Below are positions 13,959 to 21,049 of a DNA stretch of 24,997 nt, in pieces. The position numbers and the translations under genes are program-made. The stretch comes from a virus. The notes beneath the pieces are model-generated. The model had not been told where the DNA came from, searched no databases, and worked only from the letters and a program-made list of their open reading frames with translations. The stretch is from IMG/VR virus record IMGVR_UViG_3300027749_000458, positions 1-24,997 of that record; one strand, 5' to 3'. Positions within the stretch are counted from its first letter, which is position 1, and every line of letters begins with the position of its first letter.

Positions 13959-15296
13959 TTAGCGATTAAACGCCACGCCATTGAGCGTGACGATACCTGT
14001 TGTGCCGCTAACGGAACAGGTCAAGTTAGCCGAAGGATTTGCCACCGAGGTCAACGTCAGATCATTTGATCCAATATTGATGCTCTGCGGCTGCGTCCAA
14101 GTGTCTAGGTCGGCAGACCCAGAACTTAGTAGCGTTACGTCAGTGGTTCCGCTTGGAAGCTGCGTTGCCGCCTGAGTCCGGGCGCTGTCGCCAGACCAGT
14201 TAGCAAGCGTGCCCCAATCGTTACCAGAGCTGGCGTAGAAGTAGGCCCCGATCACGGGAGTGGTGTTGCCTCCACCACCCCCGCCATTAAAACCCGAGAA
14301 CGTGCCTCCGTCCAAAGTGCTGTTCTCAGTAAGAATCACACCTGAATCAGTAGGAACCGAACCTGCGCCAATACTGCCACCCGTGATGCTCACGTTGTTA
14401 GCATTCTGCGTAGACATCGTGCCCAAGCCAGCAATCGAGCTTTCTGCGCTGGAAAGACGAGAATCAAGATTCTGTCCTTCAATCGTGGAAACGCGAGTGC
14501 TTACTCCGTCGATTTCGCCCTGAAGCGTTGTCTGAGCAGAACTAACAGCGGAGCTGACTTTGGAGTCAACTTCAGCAGAAGAATCTACACCGAGGTTCGT
14601 ACGGGAAATTGCGGCATCAGCGAGATCGCTGAGGTTAGCGGACTTCTTCACCGAAGCGTCAGCGCCAGCCTGTGCTGTCGCAGCAGCCGAAACAGCAGAG
14701 TCCGCAGTGGACTGAGCAGTCGTGATGCGGCTGTCGAGGTTCTGGTTTTCCAGCGTGGTAACGCGGGAAGAAACTCCAGCGATGCTGGAAGCTAAAGCGG
14801 TAGCAACGTCCGAGCCAGCGGCCAGGGCGTCAGCAATTTCCTTTAGGGTATCGAGCGTCGAAGGACTCCCATTGATCAACGCGGCAATTGCTGCGTTGGT
14901 GTAGGCATCGGAGGCGCTTTTGGAGGTGCTGATTTTGCCGTCAACTTCAGCGGAGCTATCAACAGACAGGTTGCTGCGAGCCGAAGACACATTGGCAAGA
15001 TCACTCAGGTTTGAGGCGCTTTTAAGCGAAGCATCTGCTCCGGCCTGAGCCGCAGAGGCTGCGCTTGTTAGCGTATCAAGAGCGTCTTGGAGACCAGTAA
15101 CGTCAGAGATAACGTGGGAGTGTACCGCACGAGCAAACGCGCCAGCACTCTCAAAGGTAAGGATTGTTCCATCATTCTTTTTGATGAACAACTTACCATC
15201 AGCAGTGTTAAGCGCGATTTGCCGCAAGGGCAACTCGGCGGACGTAGGGACAACGCCAGATGTGGCGCTGTATTTAAGCAGGAATTGATTGGCCAT
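13959..15296 (-). CDS. Tail fibre protein with tandem fibre repeats (445 aa)
   Basis: N-terminus (LPLRQIALNTADGKLFIKK, NDGTILTF) is the fibre-anchor module common in phages. It is followed by the linker HSHVISDVTGLQDAL. Two long repeats follow: residues 83-122 and 208-247 share AQAGADAS, NLSDLA, SVDSSAEVD or GVDSSAEVD. Residues 175-196 and 265-286 share a heptad segment with QNLDSR. The module GSPSTLDTLKEIADALAAG is typical of fibre shafts. Then comes a six-Gly hinge (GFNGGGGGG) and a C-terminal beta domain with NDWGTLANWSGDSARTQAAT and LPSGTTDVTLLS. The last part may be the receptor-binding tip. It has no Shine-Dalgarno sequence but an A/T-only leader. A terminator follows 10 nt after the stop. 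Confidence 0.8.
   Translation of the reverse strand: MANQFLLKYSATSGVVPTSAELPLRQIALNTADGKLFIKKNDGTILTFESAGAFARAVHSHVISDVTGLQDALDTLTSAASAAQAGADASLKSASNLSDLANVSSARSNLSVDSSAEVDGKISTSKSASDAYTNAAIAALINGSPSTLDTLKEIADALAAGSDVATALASSIAGVSSRVTTLENQNLDSRITTAQSTADSAVSAAATAQAGADASVKKSANLSDLADAAISRTNLGVDSSAEVDSKVSSAVSSAQTTLQGEIDGVSTRVSTIEGQNLDSRLSSAESSIAGLGTMSTQNANNVSITGGSIGAGSVPTDSGVILTENSTLDGGTFSGFNGGGGGGNTTPVIGAYFYASSGNDWGTLANWSGDSARTQAATQLPSGTTDVTLLSSGSADLDTWTQPQSINIGSNDLTLTSVANPSANLTCSVSGTTGIVTLNGVAFNR
14556..15050 (-). repeat. Duplicated fibre-shaft segment
   Basis: Two segments of about 120 bp (14931-15050 and 14556-14675) encode nearly the same 40 residues of the fibre shaft. They differ at many synonymous sites, which indicates an old duplication. 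Confidence 0.75.
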
Positions 15297-15342
15297 ATTT
15301 TATTTTTTTACTGAGTTTGGGTGTTTACTTTTCTGAGGGAAA

Positions 15343-16893
15343 TTAGAATGTAGTCAAAAGCACTCGCTTCCAGACATTTGTAGCGGTGCACACATATAGC
15401 CAACTGCCCGCGTTATCCACAGCAATCTGGCCAACCTGTCCGCTTGAGGTTGCAGTGGCGGGAATAGCAACATGGTTTGTGTTAGTTGTGCGTACGCCTG
15501 CTGCGTTCGTCAAATACATCTGATCGTTAAACCACTCAACGTAATGCGCTACTGGAGTTGTTACCAGTGCAGCACCTGCCTGAAACTGAAACGGAACATT
15601 TGTTGTTGAGTTTGCAAGAAAGCTTTGCCGTCCTGTAAATTGATTGAACCCCGTAATTGCGTTTGCAGTCCTATAACTCACCCGAATCACTGTGATTTGA
15701 GATGTCCCAACAGTTATGTCTGCGTTTGCGGTGGTATTAAAAAATGCCATCACATAACCAGATTGGCTTGCGCCAAAACGAGTCATGTACATTCCATTTC
15801 GCGCCGTACCTGTAAACCAAGCTGGACGAGTAAAAACAGGTTGAACGCCTACCGCTCCAAGAGTTGTTGCCTCCCAAAAACCATTTTGTTTTGTGTCAGC
15901 TTGTAGGGTAAAAGCAATAATGTCGCCTAACGCAATTGTGTAAGAGTCCGCAGTGAACACTCCCGTTGAGGTCACGGTAAGAACATTACCTACCATTGTT
16001 GCCCCAATAACACCTGCTGTCTGCGCCTCAACCATCCGCATCCCAACTCCAAGGCTTGAGATGGCAGCTTGAGCCGTGGTTGATGCAGTGCCGCCGTTGG
16101 CAATTGCCACGGTTCCGGTGACATTAGATGCCGTTCCGGTCGTGTTCTGGTTCAGTGTTGGCACATCTCCGGCCTGAATTGCGGACATGGCCACATTAGT
16201 ACCGTTTCCACGCAAGAACTGCCCAGAAGTAGTTGCTCCAGCCAAGGCATTAATTGCAGCCTGCTGTGTACTTGCTCCCGTGCCTCCACGATTGACGGCA
16301 ACAGCAACTCCATTCCATGTTGCGTTTGTGATTGAGCCAGGGTAATCGAGCGTATTGGTGCTCCAAGTTACATTGGATGGAGCTTGTTCATGTCGCTCCC
16401 ATGATCCTGCTGCGATGGAGTTAGACAGCAGGGAGACTGCTGAGAATCCACCAGAAGGAATGGTAGCAATAAGCGTGTTAGAGTTGTTGTTGACGAGAAT
16501 TGATCCGCTGCTCTGATTGTTGTTGAACAAGTAGACAACGCCATTTTGAAGCGTAGTTGCATCAGGCAGCTTAATTGTCTGACCACCGGAACCCGTGACT
16601 AAATAACTTGGAGCAGAAGCAACAGTCAGCACAACTTGAGTGCCAGATGCCGTGATGTTGCTAAAGCCTTCAATAAGAGAGTTTGCCGTGATGTTCTGAT
16701 TTGAATCGCGAACAACTACATCACTTGACACTGAAAGTGTGCGGTTTGCGCTTAAGTCACCGCCACCAGTAAGACCAGTCCCAGCAGAGATCGTGGTAGT
16801 CGAACTAGGAACCCCAAGTGACGTTCTTGCAGCAGCCTTGTCTGCTGACTGCATGAAAGAATCAATATCCGTTGATACCGTTAGATTAGCCAT
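15343..16893 (-). CDS. Tail fibre protein (516 aa)
   Basis: Rich in Thr, Ser, Ala, Gly and Asn, with known fibre motifs. Near the N-terminus are TTISAGTGLTGGGDLSANR and TLSVSSDVVVRD. In the middle are AVNRGGTGASTQQAAINAL, GQFLRGNGTNVAMSAIQ, AGDVPTLNQNTTGTASNV and VTGTVAIANGGTASTTAQ. A folded region follows (about residues 290-410; ALGDIIAFTLQADTKQNGFW, PAWFTGTARNGMYMTRFG). The C-terminus is TSSGQVGQIAVDNAGSWLYV and CTATNVWKRVLL, a common terminal strand pair of fibres. No chaperone domain or enzyme motif was seen. It starts 6 nt after the stop of the small RPDG-repeat gene, and the next fibre gene begins 46 nt downstream. Likely a host-binding side fibre; its trimeric state is inferred. Confidence 0.8.
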   Translation of the reverse strand: MANLTVSTDIDSFMQSADKAAARTSLGVPSSTTTISAGTGLTGGGDLSANRTLSVSSDVVVRDSNQNITANSLIEGFSNITASGTQVVLTVASAPSYLVTGSGGQTIKLPDATTLQNGVVYLFNNNQSSGSILVNNNSNTLIATIPSGGFSAVSLLSNSIAAGSWERHEQAPSNVTWSTNTLDYPGSITNATWNGVAVAVNRGGTGASTQQAAINALAGATTSGQFLRGNGTNVAMSAIQAGDVPTLNQNTTGTASNVTGTVAIANGGTASTTAQAAISSLGVGMRMVEAQTAGVIGATMVGNVLTVTSTGVFTADSYTIALGDIIAFTLQADTKQNGFWEATTLGAVGVQPVFTRPAWFTGTARNGMYMTRFGASQSGYVMAFFNTTANADITVGTSQITVIRVSYRTANAITGFNQFTGRQSFLANSTTNVPFQFQAGAALVTTPVAHYVEWFNDQMYLTNAAGVRTTNTNHVAIPATATSSGQVGQIAVDNAGSWLYVCTATNVWKRVLLTTF

Positions 16894-16899
16894 ATCGCG

Positions 16900-17049
16900 T
16901 TAGGGTCTGATGTAAAATGAAGTTCCATCGGGCCGGTTGTAAAATGCAACTCCATCTGGACGATGATACGAGTTCGTCACTGGTGGGGGTGTTGCACCGC
17001 CCGCAGTGGCCGGAACCTTCGATCTGCGTCTGGAATAGAACCGTATCAT
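16900..17049 (-). CDS. 49-aa protein with RPDG-x-x-FY repeat, unknown
   Basis: A short gene that fits exactly between its neighbours. ATG 17049 directly follows the TAA of the upstream gene, and its TAA at 16900 lies 6 nt before the next start. The protein has a strongly basic N-terminus (MIRFYSRRRSK), a Pro/Thr/Gly linker (VPATAGGATPPPVTNSY) and a C-terminal tandem repeat (HRPDGVAFYN, RPDGTSFYIRP). The repeat looks like a paired beta-hairpin. Exact fit, lack of any other reading frame and clear repeat structure support it as real. I do not recognise the family. It may be a small connector or capping protein for fibres. Confidence 0.6.
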   Translation of the reverse strand: MIRFYSRRRSKVPATAGGATPPPVTNSYHRPDGVAFYNRPDGTSFYIRP

Positions 17050-17352
17050 TTAGAGTCCGCGTCCCAAGATGATATGCAGAGATCCGGTCCCACCCGGAGA
17101 GATATAAGCCACGACGTTGTCGTCGAGCGTCTTCCCAAGAGAAACCTGAGAACCGGCCACAACAGGGTAGTCTTTGGTGCTGGCTGTTATTGTATCAGCC
17201 GAAGATCCCACACGCACATACACCGTGGTTGTTCCAAGGTTTGTAAGCACTACAGACTCGGACGTATTCGGGCCAAAATTAGTAAATGCACTAGAAGCTC
17301 CAGGTGCTACTGTGACTCCGCCGTTGTAAGCTGGTTGAAAAGGGATTTGCAT
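17050..17352 (-). CDS. Small beta-rich phage protein (100 aa)
   Basis: Predicted compact beta-sandwich. Strands visible as VTVAPGASSAFTNFGPNTS, ESVVLTNLGTTTVYVRVGSS, KDYPVVAGSQVSLGKTLDD, NVVAYISPGGTGSLHIILG. Proteins of this size and pattern, resembling small decoration or neck proteins, are frequent between head-completion and tail genes. No membrane segment or catalytic motif. It follows the 154-aa gene by 11 nt and is directly joined to the RPDG-repeat gene. The role in the virion is inferred from location and composition. Confidence 0.62.
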   Translation of the reverse strand: MQIPFQPAYNGGVTVAPGASSAFTNFGPNTSESVVLTNLGTTTVYVRVGSSADTITASTKDYPVVAGSQVSLGKTLDDNVVAYISPGGTGSLHIILGRGL

Positions 17353-17363
17353 AAACGTAGTTA

Positions 17364-17828
17364 CTAGGCGACCCGATACCAGTTCTTGAGAATCGGTTCA
17401 AATTTAAGAGTAAAAAATCCGTTGGCAGCAAGCGAGCTAGGCGCCCCAATCACATTGCCGCCGTTGCCGTTGATTGTCAATGTTCCTACCGATTGAGTGC
17501 AATTTACAAGCACTTCTTGGCCTTCAAGAACATTAAACACCGGAGGCAACGTGATTGTGCCGGTGGCAAAGCCTGCTGTAGGCGTAATAATCAACCAGAC
17601 GCTGTTGCTTTCAGATTCAATCGGAACAGACCATCCGGTGGATGATGGAGCAAAATACTGCAGCGTTTTATAGGGATTTACCGTTCCGCCACCAAACTCA
17701 GGATTAGCATTGTTAATGTAATCCACCAGAGTCCCAACACTTGTACGGTAATCTTGAGCGTTGACATTCACCGCAAAGTAAGTCGATGCGGTAAGCTGAT
17801 CCAGCAGTGAAAAGCGTTCAATAGCCAT
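17364..17828 (-). CDS. Phage structural protein with short helical N-terminus and beta body (154 aa)
   Basis: Residues 1-40 (MAIERFSLLDQLTASTYFAV, NVNAQDYRTSVGTLVDYIN) resemble the N-terminal module of a widespread family of minor virion proteins. A Gly/Pro turn follows, then strands (SVWLIITPTAGFATGTITLP, GQEVLVNCTQSVGTLTING, NGFFTLKFEPILKNWYRV) characteristic of fibre-associated beta domains. It sits one base after the gp4-like gene, at the front of the receptor-binding region. I would expect a tail-associated or neck protein. No function is known to me. Confidence 0.62.
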   Translation of the reverse strand: MAIERFSLLDQLTASTYFAVNVNAQDYRTSVGTLVDYINNANPEFGGGTVNPYKTLQYFAPSSTGWSVPIESESNSVWLIITPTAGFATGTITLPPVFNVLEGQEVLVNCTQSVGTLTINGNGGNVIGAPSSLAANGFFTLKFEPILKNWYRVA

Positions 17829-17829
17829 A

Positions 17830-18315
17830 CTAAGGAGAGTTTCTGAATTGACCCTGGTCGTTTGGCAACAACTGGATCGGATTTTCGTTGGGAATATCTA
17901 CAAATACACGCTCTGTGCGCTTGTATCCAGCACCAAGTGGTAGCGTTCTTGGGTATTGCATCTCAAATGGCATCGCGGCCTGTACGAGAAGCTGGTCATA
18001 CAACTGTTTTGCTAAAGCTTTTGTCTCAGGAGCAACAACTTTGCCGTAAGAAGGCGCCAACCGAACCGCTAGATTGAGCACAAGAGCCTCATTTGCCTGC
18101 AAAGGAGTGTCAATCTGCTCCTCCATGTGGCTGTTATTGGGTGTCACAGGCAGCGGATACCCAATCTTGATGTTCTTGGCATACCAAGAGCTGACCATCA
18201 GATCCATACGGCGCACGGCACTCATAAGTTGATCAGGAGTTAGGTCGAAAATGTACGACGCAATCCCAATCTCCTCAAAAGCCTGCTCCAGAATCTGTTT
18301 TTTGGTCCAGCCCAT
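17830..18315 (-). CDS. Head-tail adaptor / tail accessory factor, P22 gp4-like (161 aa)
   Basis: Matches the P22 gp4 family, which forms the ring below the portal that starts tail assembly. Seen: KKQILEQAFEEIGIASYIFD, LTPDQLMSAVRRMDLMVSSW, YAKNIKIGYPLP, and ANEALVLNLAVRLAPSYGK with VVAPETKALAKQLYDQL. The sequence of helices and the GIAS, LDxMVxxW and IGYP blocks are the signatures; length is close to P22 gp4 (166 aa). The C-terminus (NPIQLLPNDQGQFRNSP) would contact gp10. P22 gp4 has muramidase activity in vitro; no catalytic residue can be assigned here. It lies one base after the HeH-domain gene. Confidence 0.85.
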   Translation of the reverse strand: MGWTKKQILEQAFEEIGIASYIFDLTPDQLMSAVRRMDLMVSSWYAKNIKIGYPLPVTPNNSHMEEQIDTPLQANEALVLNLAVRLAPSYGKVVAPETKALAKQLYDQLLVQAAMPFEMQYPRTLPLGAGYKRTERVFVDIPNENPIQLLPNDQGQFRNSP

Positions 18316-18316
18316 G

Positions 18317-18661
18317 TTATTTCAGTGCTTCTTCAATTAGTTGCGAAAGTCTTTTGTCAGAATAGCGACCATCAAACTTAATTCCAAGCTCAGTAGCCTT
18401 GGTTTCAAGTTCTTTTCGTGTAGGAGGAGCAGAATCGTCCAACACAGGCTCAGAAACAGGCTCCACGGGCTTGGAAACGAGTGTTTCCGCAAATGACTTT
18501 GACTTTGATGCCTCAATGGCTTCTCCATGATTTAAAAACCAGCCTTCTAAAAGTTTTTCGGACAACTCTTCAGCATTCTGAACCACCAAAAGATCAAAAG
18601 TCCCGCCATTGCCTTGATGCTTGCCTTTGCCTTTGTAAACGAAACAAGGAAATTCACTCAT
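18317..18661 (-). CDS. Small protein with C-terminal HeH/LEM-like domain (114 aa)
   Basis: N-terminal part (FPCFVYKGKGKHQGNGGTF, LLVVQNAEELSEKLLEGWF) is a small alpha/beta module often seen in head-region phage proteins. A Ser/Pro/Glu-rich linker follows (about residues 55-78). The C-terminal region 79-113 (PPTRKELETKATELGIKFD, GRYSDKRLSQLIEEAL) has the helix-extended-helix pattern of HeH/Rho-N-like domains, which bind nucleic acid. The combination is common next to coat or head-completion genes; its exact role is unknown. Its ATG overlaps the stop of the 49-aa gene by 4 nt. Confidence 0.7.
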   Translation of the reverse strand: MSEFPCFVYKGKGKHQGNGGTFDLLVVQNAEELSEKLLEGWFLNHGEAIEASKSKSFAETLVSKPVEPVSEPVLDDSAPPTRKELETKATELGIKFDGRYSDKRLSQLIEEALK

Positions 18662-18807
18662 TTCTTTGGCTTTTTAGCTTCAGCTTTGACCTTGCGTGCT
18701 GTGCTTAGAGCAATTGCAATTGCTTGCTTCTGAGGCTTTCCGGCGTGCATCTCTGTCGAGATGTTTTTGGAAATCGTCTTTGGTGAGTATCCCTTTTTTA
18801 GTGGCAT
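18658..18807 (-). CDS. 49-aa basic protein, DUF6496-like
   Basis: A very small Lys/Ala/Ser-rich protein: MPLKKGYSPKTISKNIS, TEMHAGKPQKQAIAIAL, STARKVKAEAKK. The core MPLKKG, TISKNI, TEM..GKPQKQA.AIAL is a well-known short phage sequence (DUF6496 type) of unknown function. Net charge is strongly positive, so nucleic-acid contact is plausible. ATG 18807 lies 20 nt after the coat-gene terminator, and its stop overlaps the next start as ATGA, which supports the reading. It is the first gene beyond that terminator. Confidence 0.82.
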   Translation of the reverse strand: MPLKKGYSPKTISKNISTEMHAGKPQKQAIAIALSTARKVKAEAKKPKK

Positions 18808-18814
18808 AAGGACT

Positions 18815-18853
18815 TGATACACAAAGGGGAGAGCGGAGTCAACCGCTCTCCCC
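18815..18853 (-). terminator. Strong intrinsic terminator after the coat gene
   Basis: On the minus strand GGGGAGAGCGG and CCGCTCTCCCC form a perfect 11-bp stem (arms at 18843-18853 and 18826-18836) around the loop TTGACT. TTTGTGTAT follows. It lies 15 nt after the coat stop codon. The U-tract is modest, so partial read-through is likely. Confidence 0.82.
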
Positions 18854-18868
18854 CAGTGAAGCCTAAGT

Positions 18869-20167
18869 TTAGGCAGACTGACCGAACAGGATGATCCCGC
18901 TCATTTCAGGCTGCTTGTTCACAACACCAAAGAGGGTATCGAGACGATACTTGATCTTCATCGTGTTGATGTCGTAGAACTTCTGCATGACCAGTTCGAT
19001 GCCTTGGTCGGTAGAAGCGCGGATGACATTGACGCCAGCGTCCGAAGGCACTGCGTAGCGACCGGGCAGGATCTCAATCGCATCTTTCTGCCAGAAACAG
19101 TTGATGAATCCAGCGGCTGTGTTGAGCCAAACGATTGCGCTGTTGGCCGCCTTCGTGTTGACAACGCAGTTCTGATACTCAGCCGAAGCGGGAGCGTCAA
19201 CTTGGTTGGAGATGATCGGAGGAGTGATCTGGAGGTGCGTGCCGTCAACCACCGCAACAACGCGGAAGGTCTTGAGCTGACCCGTGCTCTGCTTGGTGAT
19301 GTGATGCACAGCTTCAACAGCAGCGATGGTGAACGCATCACCGGGCTGCACGTAGGTCGTCTGAGACACAGTAATGGTCTGGAAGCGGTTATCAACGTTA
19401 AGACGCTCGCTTGTAGTAGGCGAGGTCGTAACGGCTTTAGGCACCCAGTAGTTACTAGCCGAGTCACGAGTATCAATCGTAATGGCACCACCGGAAGCAG
19501 CACCGATACGGTTGGCGTAATCCAACTTGTAGGTGCCAAAGCTAGCAACTTCACCAACAAACGACTTCTCGTAACCAGTCAAGGCTTTGCCGGCCAGCGT
19601 CTGACGGGAAGCCAGATTGCTTGCCATCCCGTTGTAGTCACGGGTGGAGAGAGCCAAGTAACGGTCTTCAAACTGCACACCCTGTTCGTTAAAGATGGCC
19701 TCACACTGAGCGACGTCATCGTAGCCGGTAGCCGCCGTGGTACGCTTGACAACAAGCGAGCCCAAGGAAGAAGCCACGTTCAACGTCTGCACGTTGATGT
19801 CAGAAGCGAGCTTCTGTTTGGCTGCATTGCCGAGGCGCTGCTCTTGGAGAGCGTCACGAAGTTCAGTAGCCGTCATGATCCAAGGCACAGAACGGTTGAA
19901 ACCGATCTGCGAAGGAACAGCAAGCTGCGTGTACTGGCTGAAGTTATCGGTCTGATCCGTACCTGCAAAGGAACGGCTAATGTAAGGCTGTGGCCTCCAG
20001 ATCGTGTTGTTGGTGCGCTCCATCATCGTCTGATCCGTATTGTAGATCGAGACGTTGCGGGACATGACAAGTGCGTCCTGGAACCCCTCAAGGAGGTTTT
20101 CAAACGCTACGCGCTCTTCCTTAGAAAAGCTGTTATAGCTGATTCCGGCTGGTGCGGGTGCGGGCAT
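18869..20167 (-). CDS. Major capsid protein, P22 coat (gp5)-like (432 aa)
   Basis: Coat protein of the P22 family (PF11651), an HK97-fold protein with an inserted I-domain. Seen: NNTIWRPQPYI at 53-63, aligning with NTIW in P22, and RDALQEQRLGNAAKQKLASD, matching the spine-helix region. VASSLGSLVV follows, then NVDNRFQTITVSQTTYVQPGD and VVAVVDGTHLQITP (about 257-316), which match VDNRFATVTLS and VVRVVDGTHVEITP of P22 gp5. The C-terminus LDTLFGVVNKQPEMSGIILF matches the P22 end block. Length 432 against 430 in P22. It follows the scaffold gene by 12 nt with no Shine-Dalgarno sequence, surprising for the most abundant virion protein; the leader is A/T-only. A strong terminator follows. Confidence 0.93.
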   Translation of the reverse strand: MPAPAPAGISYNSFSKEERVAFENLLEGFQDALVMSRNVSIYNTDQTMMERTNNTIWRPQPYISRSFAGTDQTDNFSQYTQLAVPSQIGFNRSVPWIMTATELRDALQEQRLGNAAKQKLASDINVQTLNVASSLGSLVVKRTTAATGYDDVAQCEAIFNEQGVQFEDRYLALSTRDYNGMASNLASRQTLAGKALTGYEKSFVGEVASFGTYKLDYANRIGAASGGAITIDTRDSASNYWVPKAVTTSPTTSERLNVDNRFQTITVSQTTYVQPGDAFTIAAVEAVHHITKQSTGQLKTFRVVAVVDGTHLQITPPIISNQVDAPASAEYQNCVVNTKAANSAIVWLNTAAGFINCFWQKDAIEILPGRYAVPSDAGVNVIRASTDQGIELVMQKFYDINTMKIKYRLDTLFGVVNKQPEMSGIILFGQSA

Positions 20168-20179
20168 ATATTATTAAGA

Positions 20180-21022
20180 TTAAGATTTTAACTGCTTTTT
20201 GAAAGCCATAACTTTAGTGTAATCCCCGGTACGTGCGGCTTCATCACGCAACCGTTCCAACTGAACGCTGGAAGAACCAGATCCACTATTGCTTACAATT
20301 CGTTTTTCGGGAGGCGGGAGTTGTTTGCGAGTCACACTCAGTTGAGTTTCGAGTTTCGCTACCGCGAACGCGAACTGAACTGGGTCAGTAATCTCTGCCA
20401 GTTCCTTGGCCTTCTTTGGGTTTTTGCCTAGGGCATAGACCATTACGGCGGGATTCTGGGCGCCTTGAAGAATAATGCCTTGCTGTGTTACGCTCAGACT
20501 TTCGAGTACAGCTTCCTCGGCATCTTGGAAATCAGATACTTTCAACCCAGTCTTAGACTGGTTGTAGCCTTCCAACTTCTTCTGCCAAGTCTCCTGCTCG
20601 GCTTGCTGTTTGGATCTTTGCTTGGCTTCAGCCTCATCGGCTTGACGCTTGCGCTCGAACCAGCCAGCAAGTTCGTTCTCAAACTTGTCTGAATCGTAAT
20701 CGCATGCTTCAAGTGTTGGTTTTTTACCGAGAACAACAGGATTATTCTCTGCTGCCGGCATTACCATCTTGAGCTTTTCCTCGAGTTCACGCTTCTCGCG
20801 TTGTAACTCTCGGTAGCTTTTCCTCAAGTTCTTCACCCATTCGGGTGCTTGCTTCTCTTCCTCTTCGGGAGGTGGCGATTCTCCTTTGATACTGATCACA
20901 ACTTCTTCCGCTGCTTCCTCCGTTTGCTGCTCAGGCTCCGCTTGCGCGGCCTCTGGCTGGTTTAGGAGTTCTTCAGTTTCCGCTGTTGCTATGGTATCTT
21001 CTGCCGGTTCGTTTGTATTCAT
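20180..21022 (-). CDS. Scaffolding protein, P22 gp8-like (280 aa)
   Basis: Directs procapsid assembly and exits before packaging. Seen: an acidic, disordered N-terminus (TATAETEELLNQPEAAQA, PPPEEEEKQAPEWVKNL). A charged coiled coil follows (KSYRELQREKRELEEKLKM and ERKRQADEAEAKQRSKQQ), then YALGKNPKKAKELAEITD. The basic C-terminal helices QLERLRDEAARTGDYTKVMA and FKKQLKS correspond to the coat-binding helix-turn-helix of P22 gp8 (ASKGDVETYRKLKAKLKG). Length is near P22's 303 aa. ATG 21022 is chosen over a TTG at 21046 that would start 3 nt after the portal stop. A small hairpin (GGGA/TCCC) lies just upstream of the ATG and could tune translation. Confidence 0.9.
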   Translation of the reverse strand: MNTNEPAEDTIATAETEELLNQPEAAQAEPEQQTEEAAEEVVISIKGESPPPEEEEKQAPEWVKNLRKSYRELQREKRELEEKLKMVMPAAENNPVVLGKKPTLEACDYDSDKFENELAGWFERKRQADEAEAKQRSKQQAEQETWQKKLEGYNQSKTGLKVSDFQDAEEAVLESLSVTQQGIILQGAQNPAVMVYALGKNPKKAKELAEITDPVQFAFAVAKLETQLSVTRKQLPPPEKRIVSNSGSGSSSVQLERLRDEAARTGDYTKVMAFKKQLKS

Positions 21023-21049
21023 GTGGGATTCGTGTCCCAAATGCAAGTC

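Noticed and set aside
13901-13981. Upstream extension of the repeat-rich gene to ATG 13981
   Set aside because: The extension would overlap the end of the preceding fibre gene and translate through a terminator hairpin; the 27 extra residues look unlike the rest of the protein.
14260-14290. Programmed frameshift at the G-run in the fibre gene
   Set aside because: The run encodes an in-frame poly-Gly hinge; both sides are coherent in one frame and no alternative downstream frame is needed.
19004-20191. Long plus-strand open frame (395 codons) opposite the coat gene
   Set aside because: It is a complement-strand shadow of a clearly homologous P22-type coat gene; its product is low-complexity and Arg/Val-rich with no known motif, and all other genes are on the minus strand.
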